From Clostridium sp. KNHs205 (GTDB taxonomy: Bacteria > Bacillota > Clostridia > Lachnospirales > Lachnospiraceae): 64,000 bases of DNA. The stretch covers positions 124,001 through 188,000 of the forward strand of contig NZ_JNLE01000003.1 of NCBI RefSeq assembly GCF_000702945.1, read 5' to 3'. This document shows, piece by piece, positions 27,145-35,664 of this stretch (positions are counted from its first letter, which is position 1; each line of letters begins with the position of its first letter). The notes beneath the pieces were generated by a model, which was given only the letters and a program-made list of their open reading frames with translations, was not told the origin of the DNA and did not search any database. The position numbers and the translations under genes were made by a program.

Positions 27145-28917
27145 CTACTCTATAAAATAGATACCAAATCCATAAGCCGAAATAATTGCCTGGTTCCTGC
27201 TTCTGTCCATAACATTATGTTCCAATAATATCACGGCATTTTCCGGAATATTTGCTGCTTCCTCCTGTTCCCCGGCATTTAAGCACACAAGAATCCTTGA
27301 ACTTAAACCCCTCCGAACAAAAGAGTACAGTCTGCTCCCCTTAGCCGCCTGAACAGCCTCATATCCAGAGGCAGCGGTAATATACTTCTTTCTTAAGGAA
27401 AGAACCTCCTTAATAAATGCTTCAAAGTCCTCATCCTTGCTCTGCCACTCCATAGGCCTTCTGTATTCTGCCTCAGTTATCCCGGCAATTTTCTTCTCAT
27501 CTCCGTAGAACAGGCTTGGCACTCCGGGAAACAGCATCAGAAAGATATAGGCAAGCTTCCACCTTCTGATATCCTGTCTGCAAAGAGATAAAAATCTTGG
27601 CACATCATGAGTATCCAGTAAATTCAACTGCCCCAGTGCGATATTAGTGGGATACCGAAGCAGCATTGCACCAATATCTCCGGCAAACTGAAAGGCATCC
27701 CTGCTGCCAAAGGCAAAAAACTCCCTGCAATGTTTCCTAAAGTCATAATTCATAGTAGAATCAAAGGCATCTCCCCTAAGCCAGCTTTCTGCATTTTCCC
27801 ATACCTCACCGATTAGTACTGCCTCGGGATTCTCCTCCCTGGCAGCCTTTCGGAAAGCTCTCCAGAAATCCCTTGCCACCTCATTGGCTACATCCAGCCG
27901 CCAGCCATCTACTGTATATTCCTTAAGCCAATGTCTGCACACTCCGGTAAAGTACTCCTGCACTTTAGGGTTAGAGGTATTAAGCTTTGGCATTTTCTTT
28001 TCATAGGCAAAGCAGGCATATCCCGGTACCTCCCCGTTCTCCGGCCTTATTACCGGAAAGGTAAGGTCATAAAACCAGTCTTTATATATCGATTTCTCTC
28101 CGTTCCTTACTACGTCATCAAAGGCAAAGAAATACCAGCTGCAATGATTAAAGACACCGTCAATAACAATGCGCATGCCCTTACTATGAACTACCTCCAC
28201 CAACTCTTTAAACTCTTCATCACTGCCAAGACATGGATCGATATGGTAATAGTCCAGCAGGTCATATTTATGATATTCTCCTGCCGTAAAGATGGGATTC
28301 AGATAGATGCAGTTAAATCCCAGTTCTTTAATATAATCAACATTTTCCTTTATTCCCAGTATGGTCCCGCCCAGGAAAGCCTTTGACAGGTTTCCATCTT
28401 CTAAGTGAAGCTGTTTCTCCTTTTTATTCAAGGTTTCTTTTCCAGTGGCAAAGCTGTCAGGAAAAATGTTATAGACCACTGCTTCCTTAAACCACTCAGG
28501 AACCTCCGGTATTTCATCTCTTAGGATAACAGGGTACTGATAATATTCACTGCGGCCTTCAATGAGCCTGCCTTCCAGAGTAATATCCGGTAAATCTCTG
28601 GTAAACCTGTCTGCATAATAATATACCCAGTCCTCTCCTTCCTCCAGTTTGAAATAATAGCATACCCTGTTAAAAGGTGTATCAAATACCGCCTCATAAT
28701 AAGCAAAAACCTCGTCTTTTACAACAGCCTTCATAGGCAGAGGGGTAAATTCCACCGGGCTTTTACTGCATGCCCTGTCCCCTATATATAAACTGCAGGT
28801 GATTGTGTCTTCCGCTGCTGTCCTTAAACGAATGGTCATATTAAACTCACTGTTTGGAAAAGCATACTGAGACTGAGGAATATGTAAGATTGCACTTTTG
28901 TTCATATCAGTATCCAT
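27145..28917 (-). CDS. GH13 alpha-glucan hydrolase, neopullulanase/cyclomaltodextrinase-like
   Basis: Hydrolyses imported maltodextrins or cyclodextrins; no signal peptide, so it acts in the cytoplasm. An N-terminal beta-sandwich (about 1-135, as in CBM34-type enzymes) precedes the barrel. Catalytic residues: nucleophile Asp342 in DGWRLDVANE, acid/base Glu371 in VLIGEVWE and Asp438 in LLDTHDVPR. Conserved VIDGVFNHC is at about 251-259. It is the fourth gene of the malE-malF-malG unit, after a 154-bp gap that contains a structured leader. The start is uncertain: ATG at 28917 and at 28905 both have weak sites. Confidence 0.92.
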   Translation of the reverse strand: MDTDMNKSAILHIPQSQYAFPNSEFNMTIRLRTAAEDTITCSLYIGDRACSKSPVEFTPLPMKAVVKDEVFAYYEAVFDTPFNRVCYYFKLEEGEDWVYYYADRFTRDLPDITLEGRLIEGRSEYYQYPVILRDEIPEVPEWFKEAVVYNIFPDSFATGKETLNKKEKQLHLEDGNLSKAFLGGTILGIKENVDYIKELGFNCIYLNPIFTAGEYHKYDLLDYYHIDPCLGSDEEFKELVEVVHSKGMRIVIDGVFNHCSWYFFAFDDVVRNGEKSIYKDWFYDLTFPVIRPENGEVPGYACFAYEKKMPKLNTSNPKVQEYFTGVCRHWLKEYTVDGWRLDVANEVARDFWRAFRKAAREENPEAVLIGEVWENAESWLRGDAFDSTMNYDFRKHCREFFAFGSRDAFQFAGDIGAMLLRYPTNIALGQLNLLDTHDVPRFLSLCRQDIRRWKLAYIFLMLFPGVPSLFYGDEKKIAGITEAEYRRPMEWQSKDEDFEAFIKEVLSLRKKYITAASGYEAVQAAKGSRLYSFVRRGLSSRILVCLNAGEQEEAANIPENAVILLEHNVMDRSRNQAIISAYGFGIYFIE

Positions 28918-28918
28918 C

Positions 28919-29000
28919 TATCGCAGGCGCACCTGGGATATAGCCATAATAAATTGAAAGAATTACGATGGCTTCCTTTCTATGTTTAGTTTCTTTCAAT
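28919..29000 (-). promoter_or_regulatory. Leader hairpin motif, copy 1
   Basis: On the minus strand ATTGAAAGAA and TTCTTTCAAT (28953-29000) close a loop containing GAAAGGAAGCCA. Then comes a small CAGG/CCTG hairpin ending CCTGCGATA directly before the GH13 ATG. The same arrangement precedes lrp (47059-47187) with a changed but still paired outer base pair. Interval 28918-29135 otherwise has no gene. Confidence 0.6.
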
Positions 29001-29135
29001 CTGGGTGCCACGGCAGCCCCATGGAGAATTAAATATCTGTAACCAGATGAAATGCTTTACCTCCTGGAGCTCTGCACAGCAATATTGCAGCAGGCTAAAT
29101 TTACTTCAACCTCTACTTATCCATAATACATTTGC

Positions 29136-29981
29136 CTACCCCTTAACTCCTCCGGAGGTCAGACCGGATACCATATATTTCTGAATAAAGAAGAAAATGA
29201 TAAGAATCGGAATGGATACCAGTATGGCAGCTGCTGAAAACATGGACCAGCTCCTGCCGTAATCCCCGGTCTGTAACTGATATAAGCCGCCTGCCAGAGA
29301 GTAGCTTCCTTCACTTAACATAAAGGTGGTTGCAAACAGATACTCATTCCATACAAAAATCAGGATCATAACAGAGGTTACAATAATTGCAGGTCTTGCC
29401 AACGGAAGTATTACAGCTGCCAACAGCTTTAAATTACCAGCTCCGTCTATTTTTGAGGCTTCTTCAATTTCAAGGGGTATCGTATCAAAATACCCCTTCA
29501 TGTTCCATATTCCAAAGATACACATGGAACCCGCATAGATAAGAATCAAACCTAAATGCCTGTTTAAAAGTCCCATTTCCTTAAATAACCGAAATAAAGC
29601 AAACATAGATAGAATCTGAGGAAAAGCATTTAGAAGCAATAATAGCTTTAACACACCTCCCCTCCCCGGAAATCGGAATCTGGAAAAAGCATAGGCTGCT
29701 TCAACAGAAACACCCATGGCAATGACCATTGTACCCACACTTAAGATCACTGAGTTCTTAAGCCAGATAAGAAAAGGCTCCTCTGTTATTATGGCTTTAA
29801 AATTATCCAGGGTAGGATTACCCGGAAGAAAAGTAATTTCTGAGGATAAGGCTCCGCCTCCTGAACTTAAGGAAAGAGAGAGGGCATAGAGTATTGGAAT
29901 CAGTCCCAAAAAACATAAACATATAAAAACCAGGTTAAGCACAGTATAACCTACTGCTTTTCGTACTTTATGCTTTGTCAT
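29136..29981 (-). CDS. Sugar ABC transporter permease, MalG-like
   Basis: A 281-aa inner-membrane permease with six predicted helices. The EAA loop that contacts the ATPase is at IPLEIEEASKIDGAGNLKLL (about 172-191), the hallmark of carbohydrate-importer permeases. The C-terminus KYMVSGLTSGGVKG is the usual MalG-type end. It overlaps malF by four bases. Works with the MalE-like protein and MalF-like permease; no ATPase gene is nearby, so a shared MsmK-type ATPase elsewhere is likely. Confidence 0.93.
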   Translation of the reverse strand: MTKHKVRKAVGYTVLNLVFICLCFLGLIPILYALSLSLSSGGGALSSEITFLPGNPTLDNFKAIITEEPFLIWLKNSVILSVGTMVIAMGVSVEAAYAFSRFRFPGRGGVLKLLLLLNAFPQILSMFALFRLFKEMGLLNRHLGLILIYAGSMCIFGIWNMKGYFDTIPLEIEEASKIDGAGNLKLLAAVILPLARPAIIVTSVMILIFVWNEYLFATTFMLSEGSYSLAGGLYQLQTGDYGRSWSMFSAAAILVSIPILIIFFFIQKYMVSGLTSGGVKG

Positions 29982-30898
29982 ACGCTCCCTCCTTTCTTCC
30001 TTAATGCCTTCTCATCGGTCTCCTTCACTCCCCTGTTGGTAAAAAGGGAAAGCGCAATAATAATTACAAATATAATAATGGATACTGCAGAAGACAGTCC
30101 GTAATTGTTCGAAACAAATGCATTCTGATGTGCATATGTAATAATTGTCTGTATCGTCGCTCCTGTATAGGCACCTTTTTGCATGGTAAGCAGATAGAAG
30201 ATATCGAACTGCTTAAAGGTAGTAAAGGTCGTCATTATGACGGCCGGAGCCATAATTGGCTTAATAAAGGGAATCGTAATATGCAGATTCTGCTTCCAGA
30301 ACCCTGCACCATCCAGTTTTGCACTCTCGTAATAGCACTTATCTATGCTTTGCAGGGCTCCGTCAATCATCATAATCATAAAGGGAAGAGCCATCCACAG
30401 ATTTAAGATCATACAGGATAGAAAAGCAGGTATATTCTCAGAGAGAAAATTCACCTTTGACAGTCCAAGAACTGACAGGAATTTGTTGAATAACCCGAAT
30501 TCCGTATTGAACATACCAACCCGCCACAGAAGAATGGATACGTAAGCAGGCATCGCCCAGGGAAACATAAGTAAAGTCTTATAGAGCCGCCTTAACTTAA
30601 GTCCCGGTGCATTTAGCCCCAAGGCGATAAAGTAAGACAGTACCAGCTGTATTACCATATTAACTGCCGTCCAGAGAAGAGTAGTTAACAGTGCCTTTAG
30701 AAAGCCGGAATCCACCTTAAACAATGCCCTCTTAAAATTCTCCAGTCCAATAACCCGGTAATCCAGCCAGTGAAACAGATTCATATTAGTCAGTGATATA
30801 AACCCGGTATAAAGGATGGGGAATACGATTATGATCCCAATGAGAATCATTGCCGGAGATGAATACAGCCATGGCTGATACTTCTTTTTTCCTTTCAT
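29978..30898 (-). CDS. Sugar ABC transporter permease, MalF-like
   Basis: A 306-aa permease starting MKGKKKYQPWLYSSPAMILI, with AAGGAAG upstream; a longer frame to 30919 lacks a site. It has six predicted membrane helices. The EAA motif appears as YYESAKLDGAGFWKQNLHI. Between malE (48 bp upstream) and malG (overlapping). It forms the translocation pore with the MalG-like subunit. Confidence 0.93.
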   Translation of the reverse strand: MKGKKKYQPWLYSSPAMILIGIIIVFPILYTGFISLTNMNLFHWLDYRVIGLENFKRALFKVDSGFLKALLTTLLWTAVNMVIQLVLSYFIALGLNAPGLKLRRLYKTLLMFPWAMPAYVSILLWRVGMFNTEFGLFNKFLSVLGLSKVNFLSENIPAFLSCMILNLWMALPFMIMMIDGALQSIDKCYYESAKLDGAGFWKQNLHITIPFIKPIMAPAVIMTTFTTFKQFDIFYLLTMQKGAYTGATIQTIITYAHQNAFVSNNYGLSSAVSIIIFVIIIALSLFTNRGVKETDEKALRKKGGSV

Positions 30899-30946
30899 TC
30901 TATAACTTCCTTCCTGCACAGTGATGTCTTAACCTTCTATTGCTGT

Positions 30947-32233
30947 TTACTGCATATCAGCAATGGCAGTCAAGGCTTCCTGCTGATATTTATCTGCTGC
31001 TTTATCCAGATCTTCGCCGGACTTATTAACCGCTGCCAGAAGAGATTCCGTAGGTGCCCACATTACTGTCAGCTGTGGTATATTAGGCATGGGCTGGGCT
31101 GTTTCAGCAGTTTTTTTCATAGTTACCACCATTTCATTGGCAGCAACTTCTGTATCCTCATAGGCCTTTACGTTGGCCGGTGCACAGTTAGATTGCTTCG
31201 CAAGTTCCGCTCCCAGCTCTTTGCCGGCAAGTGTTTTCAATACTTCGCCAATGGCATCCTTTTTGGCCTCAGCTGCATATTTCATAACACATACTCCCTG
31301 CACTCCTGCAAAAGGAGCAAGATTCCTGCCATTAGGCAACGTAAAGTCTGCCAGAGACTTATAGCCAAGATTAATACCGGCTTCTTTGATACCGGATATC
31401 AGCCAGGGACCACCGATAATTGCTGCTGCCTTTCCTTCATTGAACAAGGTAGTTACTGTATTGTAATCCCCATCAGCCTGAAGCTCTGCGAATTTCTTAT
31501 TATAATCAATAGCCTCCTTGGTTGCCGCGTTATTAAGACCAGGTTCCCCGTCTGCGTTAAGGATAAATCCTCCGAAGCCGTTTATAAAGGGAGAGACATT
31601 ATATGCTGTGGAATGCTGATTTACTACTGCATAAGTGCCTGCTGCCGTATCGGTATTCTCTTTCATGTACTGGTATAACTCTTCTGTAGTATTTGGCACC
31701 TCGCCCTTCCATAAGTCTTTGTTATAGAGGAACAATAAGGTTTCAAAATATACCGGCAGCTGATACTTCTTCTCTTTGTAGGTACCTGCCTGTACTGTCA
31801 TAGGTAACAGCTCTGTGAGGCTTTCATCCCCAATAACATCTGTTATGGGAGCAAGTATCCCCATTTCTGCAAACATTCCCACGGAATCATGTGCATAGAG
31901 GTACATATCCGGGCCGTTTGCTGCATCTGTTCCATACAATTTGATCTGATCTGTCAGTCCGGCTTTTTTCTCAAAGGCAACTGTAATCTTTTTGTCTTTT
32001 AAGCTTTCATTCAGGCTCGTCTGGATAATCCCCATAATGGCTTCATCACCGTCATGCCAGATCTTAAGCTCCACAGGTTTTGTCTCTGTCTCTTCCTGGG
32101 AGGCCTGATTCTCACCTGCTTCACTTCCCGTTACTTCCGGTTCCTTTACGGAACTTACCGTGTTGTTCTTACTACACCCCGCCAGGCTTATAACAAGCAA
32201 TACGCAAAGCATGGCCTTAACAATTTTCTTCAT
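30947..32233 (-). CDS. Maltodextrin-binding lipoprotein, MalE-like
   Basis: A 428-aa extracellular solute-binding protein. The signal peptide ends in a lipobox (VISLAGCSKN, Cys20), so it is lipid-anchored outside the membrane. The mature part begins with an acidic linker, then KLWHDGDEA-like LKIWHDGDEAIMG. Family 1 features are YGTDAANGPDMYLYAHDSVG, LPVYFETLLFLYNKDLW, FNEGKAAAIIGGPWLI and FAGVQGVCVMKYA. First gene of the operon, divergent from the LacI regulator. Sugar type is inferred from the GH13 neighbour. Confidence 0.92.
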   Translation of the reverse strand: MKKIVKAMLCVLLVISLAGCSKNNTVSSVKEPEVTGSEAGENQASQEETETKPVELKIWHDGDEAIMGIIQTSLNESLKDKKITVAFEKKAGLTDQIKLYGTDAANGPDMYLYAHDSVGMFAEMGILAPITDVIGDESLTELLPMTVQAGTYKEKKYQLPVYFETLLFLYNKDLWKGEVPNTTEELYQYMKENTDTAAGTYAVVNQHSTAYNVSPFINGFGGFILNADGEPGLNNAATKEAIDYNKKFAELQADGDYNTVTTLFNEGKAAAIIGGPWLISGIKEAGINLGYKSLADFTLPNGRNLAPFAGVQGVCVMKYAAEAKKDAIGEVLKTLAGKELGAELAKQSNCAPANVKAYEDTEVAANEMVVTMKKTAETAQPMPNIPQLTVMWAPTESLLAAVNKSGEDLDKAADKYQQEALTAIADMQ

Positions 32234-32322
32234 AATTACCTCTCCTTCTGCCGTTACAGCGGCGCTGAAATTTTCTTACACAGCCTGACATGATGCCTCA
32301 TTCCCGGTATCCTCCCATTATG

Positions 32323-32435
32323 TGCTGCATCTCCTTATAGATGTGCACTACCACAGATCAGGGTGTGAATCATGTTTTTAATAATTCACACTAATACCTC
32401 CTATGCAGCATCTGCTTGCAGATGTGTCACTGCCA
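32323..32435. repeat. Direct repeats with hairpins between malE and lacI
   Basis: Two ~32-bp imperfect copies, 81 bp apart (32323-32353 and 32404-32435), each with a GCATCT...AGATG hairpin. Between them GTGTGAAT/ATTCACAC forms another stem (32363-32391). This is the malE leader on the minus strand. The array could be a regulatory RNA or operator set. No further gene is visible in 32234-32629. Confidence 0.6.
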
Positions 32436-32565
32436 GAAATCATAGCCCTTAATTTTAGGAAATTGCTTTCCTTCACCCTTTCTAAAAACAAGCTCGGCTC
32501 ACGTTTGTTTGTGTTATTTTTACCATATAAAAGTATCTCAGTCAATTATGTTTTAGTAAAATTAG

Positions 32566-32594
32566 TTGACTTTGTTAGGAAACCGCTATACTAT
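32566..32594 (+). promoter_or_regulatory. Promoter of the LacI-family regulator
   Basis: TTGACT (32566-32571) and TACTAT (32589-32594) are 17 bp apart, 35 bp before the start codon. A TATAAT lies a few bases further on. Confidence 0.65.
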
Positions 32595-32629
32595 AATAGA
32601 AAAACTGTATGTATTTAAGGAGGGATACT

Positions 32630-33625
32630 ATGCCTATAACTATTGGTGATGTTGCAAGAGAAGCCGGTGTATCTATTTCTACGGTTTCCAAGGTACTGAA
32701 TAACTGGACCACCATATCTCCGGCTACTGCTGAACGGGTACAGGAGGCTATCCGTAAATTAGATTATACCCCTAATTCCAGAGCTGTCAGCTTTGCGCGT
32801 CAGGCCACCAGGAATATTGTGTATCTGACCTCATTAAATAAAGATGAGGCTTACCATAACCCACATATGTTCGACATCATGTGCGGAGTTAACAGAGTAC
32901 TTTCCGGGAACAATTACTCCCTGACTCTGGTGGATACCTCAGCAGACACAGAAAAAGGAGAATCCGTAGCGAATGTTATGTCCAAGAAATGTGCTGACGG
33001 CATGATCATTCATGGTTCTGCTATAAATAAAGAAATCGCTGATCTGATAACCAGGCAGCAATTTCCCCATATCTTAATCGGCCATCCGGGGTTTGACTCC
33101 CAGCTATGCTGGGTTGATACCAACCACGCTCTGGCAGGACAGACTGCCGCTGAATATCTGATATCCTGCGGCTATGGTGATGTCGCATTTATCGGCGGCA
33201 AGAAAACCGATTATATTTCCACCCAGCGCCTGAAGGGTTTTCTTGGCGCTATGCATCAATACGGCTATCTGGTTGGAGCAGATAAAATCTGTTATACAGA
33301 TTCCGGCAGAGAGGAAAGTTACCAGTCTGCTCTTACTCTGTTAAAAGCAGCGAAACCACCAAGAGCTATTGTATGCGAGAATAACACCCTTGCCCTTGGT
33401 ACTGCCAAAGCCATAGAGCAGCTTAAATTAAGAGTACCTGAGGACATTGCCTTTGTTATATTTGACGTATACCCTTATTCCAAAATTCTTGACCCCAAGC
33501 CGGTTGTAATTGATATCAATGTATACGATATGGGCATCCAGGCAGGTGATATGCTGCTGCGCAAACTAAAGAACCCCTCTCTGCAGATTCAGACCTATAC
33601 CACCCTTCCAACAATAAACGCCTAA
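32630..33625 (+). CDS. LacI-family transcriptional regulator
   Basis: A 331-aa repressor-type protein. The ATG at 32630 follows AAGGAGG by six bases. The N-terminal helix-turn-helix is ITIGDVAREAGVSISTVSKV, with the hinge DYTPNSRAVSFARQ. The periplasmic-binding-like domain spans about 58-331, with WVDTNHALAGQTAAEYLIS and a C-terminal dimer part (AFVIFDVYPYSKILDPKPVV). Divergent from malE, so it most likely controls the maltodextrin operon in response to sugar. The ligand is inferred. Confidence 0.93.
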   Translation: MPITIGDVAREAGVSISTVSKVLNNWTTISPATAERVQEAIRKLDYTPNSRAVSFARQATRNIVYLTSLNKDEAYHNPHMFDIMCGVNRVLSGNNYSLTLVDTSADTEKGESVANVMSKKCADGMIIHGSAINKEIADLITRQQFPHILIGHPGFDSQLCWVDTNHALAGQTAAEYLISCGYGDVAFIGGKKTDYISTQRLKGFLGAMHQYGYLVGADKICYTDSGREESYQSALTLLKAAKPPRAIVCENNTLALGTAKAIEQLKLRVPEDIAFVIFDVYPYSKILDPKPVVIDINVYDMGIQAGDMLLRKLKNPSLQIQTYTTLPTINA

Positions 33626-33791
33626 AGGTAAATTATTTTCCTTTGTAAAATTACAATTAAACAATAATTAATTAACCCGGTATTCAATAATTAAGTACCC
33701 CGGTTCTGGGTGCCTTGGTTGGAATCAAAAGTAACCTGCCGCAATACCTTCCGGCAAATAATAGCGCAAAACTTATCTTAAACCGCAAAAA

Positions 33792-33824
33792 TGCCAGACA
33801 GAAATATAACCACTCTGTCTGGCA
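33792..33824. terminator. Bidirectional terminator
   Basis: TGCCAGACAGA pairs with TCTGTCTGGCA (11 bp, no mismatch) between the converging lacI-type and htrA-like genes. On the minus strand it runs into ATTTTTG. Confidence 0.8.
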
Positions 33825-33866
33825 CTTATTATATCACCAATCCTACTAAAAATAGTTTGGATTCAG

Positions 33867-35207
33867 TTATTTATTATTCACTTTTCCAAGTACCACTGAC
33901 AATTTCATTTCCTTGGGTTCATCTTTTATTTTTCGCTGTATGGTTACTTCAACGGTATCCTTTGGCTTCAGGGAAGTTATGGTATTGTTAAAGACAGCTA
34001 CACTGCTGATTGCCACGTCGTTAATAGCGATTATCATATCTCCGCTCTGCAGACCGCCTTCCAGTGCCGGTGAATTACCCTCTACCTCTGTTACGCAGAT
34101 TCCATATTCAAGATTTTCTTTCTTTAGCTCTTTTTCACTCATATCACCGCACTTAATGCCAAAATAACTGCGTTCCGTCTGATTTACCATGCTCTGTATG
34201 CTCTTCTTGATTTTTGAGATTCCGATTACCGTATTTACATTCTGATTCTGCTCATCCTTTAACTTACTGGTTATGATACCAATAACCTCACCGGACATAT
34301 TTACAATTACACCATCACTTTTCTCGTTGTAATTAATATCGGTATTGAACAGATCAATCTTATTATCAGTTATGTAAATACTGGAGTCCTTACTGGATAT
34401 AATACCAAGTTCCATGGAACCCACATAGCCGTTTGGACTGCCAAGAGCTATCACTGGCGTACCCACCGTCAGAGAGTATGATTCTCCAAGCTTAGCCACT
34501 TCCAGGTTCTCTTTCATTGTATCCGGTATATCTTCAAGACTTACAGCAATTACAGCCAGATTAAGATCTTCATCATAATCCTGCAGACGAGCCTTTACCG
34601 ACAAGTCATTGTTAAGCTGCAGTCTAAGTTTATCCTGTAATTTATCGTAAGTGGCCAATATAAGGATATCCACCTCATTATTGGCTATAATTAATCCTGT
34701 AGTTGCCCTTGATACATCATAATTCTCATTCTCATTTAACTCATCCACCTTGCTGCTGACATTGATGATGTTTACAATAGATTTATTAACTCCTGATGCT
34801 ATTCCTCTTATTTCACCATATATGCTGGCTAAATCCTTAATATCTGCCGCCACATGGGTGGTAACATATACTGTTTCCTTCTTATCATCCTCCTTATCCG
34901 AAGGGGTAGGTGTGGGTGTTACAGAAGGTGTAGGAGTACCGGAAGCTGTTGCTTTTCCTTCATCATCCGGTGTAAGTGTCGGGAATTCCACTGTCTTTTT
35001 ATCTGTACCGTCTCCAAGCAGTTTAACAATAAAAGGATTCGCCAAATAAAATACTACTGCAGCTACTAACGCAAATACACAAGCTAAAATAATCGTCCAC
35101 AGAAGCGACAGCAGCATACGAACCTTTCTGCTCCTTCTTTTGGACGATATCTGTTCTTGTATAAATAAATACTCGCTGGATTCCTTATTGTATTTATCCT
35201 CTGACAT
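33867..35207 (-). CDS. HtrA/DegP-like membrane protein, catalytically degenerate, with PDZ domain
   Basis: A 446-aa protein with a cytoplasmic Arg-rich start, one membrane helix (MLLSLLWTIILACVFALVAA, 31-50), a Thr/Pro linker (TPTPSVTPTPTP), a trypsin-like fold (about 125-335) and one PDZ domain (about 345-442). Framework strands of the protease are clear: LNLAVIAV, GTPVIALGSPNG, GIISSKD and NMSGEVIGIITSK. The catalytic set is not. The His region reads ILILATYD where active enzymes have a TNHHV-type motif. The Asp position is Asn216 (LNLAV). The Ser loop is EKSDG (Ser297) instead of GNSGG. It is therefore probably a binding or scaffold protein. Confidence 0.87.
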   Translation of the reverse strand: MSEDKYNKESSEYLFIQEQISSKRRSRKVRMLLSLLWTIILACVFALVAAVVFYLANPFIVKLLGDGTDKKTVEFPTLTPDDEGKATASGTPTPSVTPTPTPSDKEDDKKETVYVTTHVAADIKDLASIYGEIRGIASGVNKSIVNIINVSSKVDELNENENYDVSRATTGLIIANNEVDILILATYDKLQDKLRLQLNNDLSVKARLQDYDEDLNLAVIAVSLEDIPDTMKENLEVAKLGESYSLTVGTPVIALGSPNGYVGSMELGIISSKDSSIYITDNKIDLFNTDINYNEKSDGVIVNMSGEVIGIITSKLKDEQNQNVNTVIGISKIKKSIQSMVNQTERSYFGIKCGDMSEKELKKENLEYGICVTEVEGNSPALEGGLQSGDMIIAINDVAISSVAVFNNTITSLKPKDTVEVTIQRKIKDEPKEMKLSVVLGKVNNK

Positions 35208-35423
35208 TTTTGATTCTCTCCGGCTTTTAGTCTAATATTTTGTACATGATGGGACAATCCGTATGTTTATTTTATCACGGACATATGAACATTGTATGAA
35301 TGAATTGTAAACAAACGACAGATAGCAGGTTATTTTCAATTTAATAGTTTTATTTTTACCGTAAATAAGGTAAAATAGGGGACGTGGGAGCTGACAAATA
35401 CTGCAACTTTTAAGAGTTAAATT

Positions 35424-35650
35424 GAAACTGTCCAAAACCAATGTTTCGATCAGCACATTGGTATACGGAAAATCACAAGGATTTTTCTTCACAGTTTCCT
35501 CAGATGATCCGGCATCTGAGAACAAAAGAGGCAAACTTGAGGTAAAGAGTGTAAGAACAGCAATTTCACTCTTAAAAAGAACCTCTGAATGAGCGCAGCT
35601 GTGCTCATTTTAAACTTCCTTCCTCGGATTTTGTGCCGCCATGAGCGGCA
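35424..35650 (+). ncRNA. Structured mutS2 leader RNA candidate
   Basis: Stems read by eye: GAAACTGT (35424) with ACAGTTTC (35491) enclosing ACCAATGT/ACATTGGT (35437-35462) and AAAATC/GATTTT (35469-35485), a three-way junction. Then CTCAGATG/CATCTGAG (35499-35520), GAGGT/ACCTC (35539-35585) around AAGAGTG/CACTCTT, ATGAGC/GCTCAT (35589-35608, then TTTT), and TGCCGC/GCGGCA (35634-35650) just before the ribosome binding site. A TAAAAT -10-like box lies at 35371. No T-box signature is seen. The rest of 35208-35423 is the divergent promoter region. Confidence 0.5.
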
Positions 35651-35664
35651 GAACGGAGTAATGT

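Noticed and set aside
35424..35650. T-box riboswitch before mutS2
   Set aside because: No AGGGTGG-type T-box sequence or specifier loop pattern is visible, and mutS2 is not an amino-acid gene.
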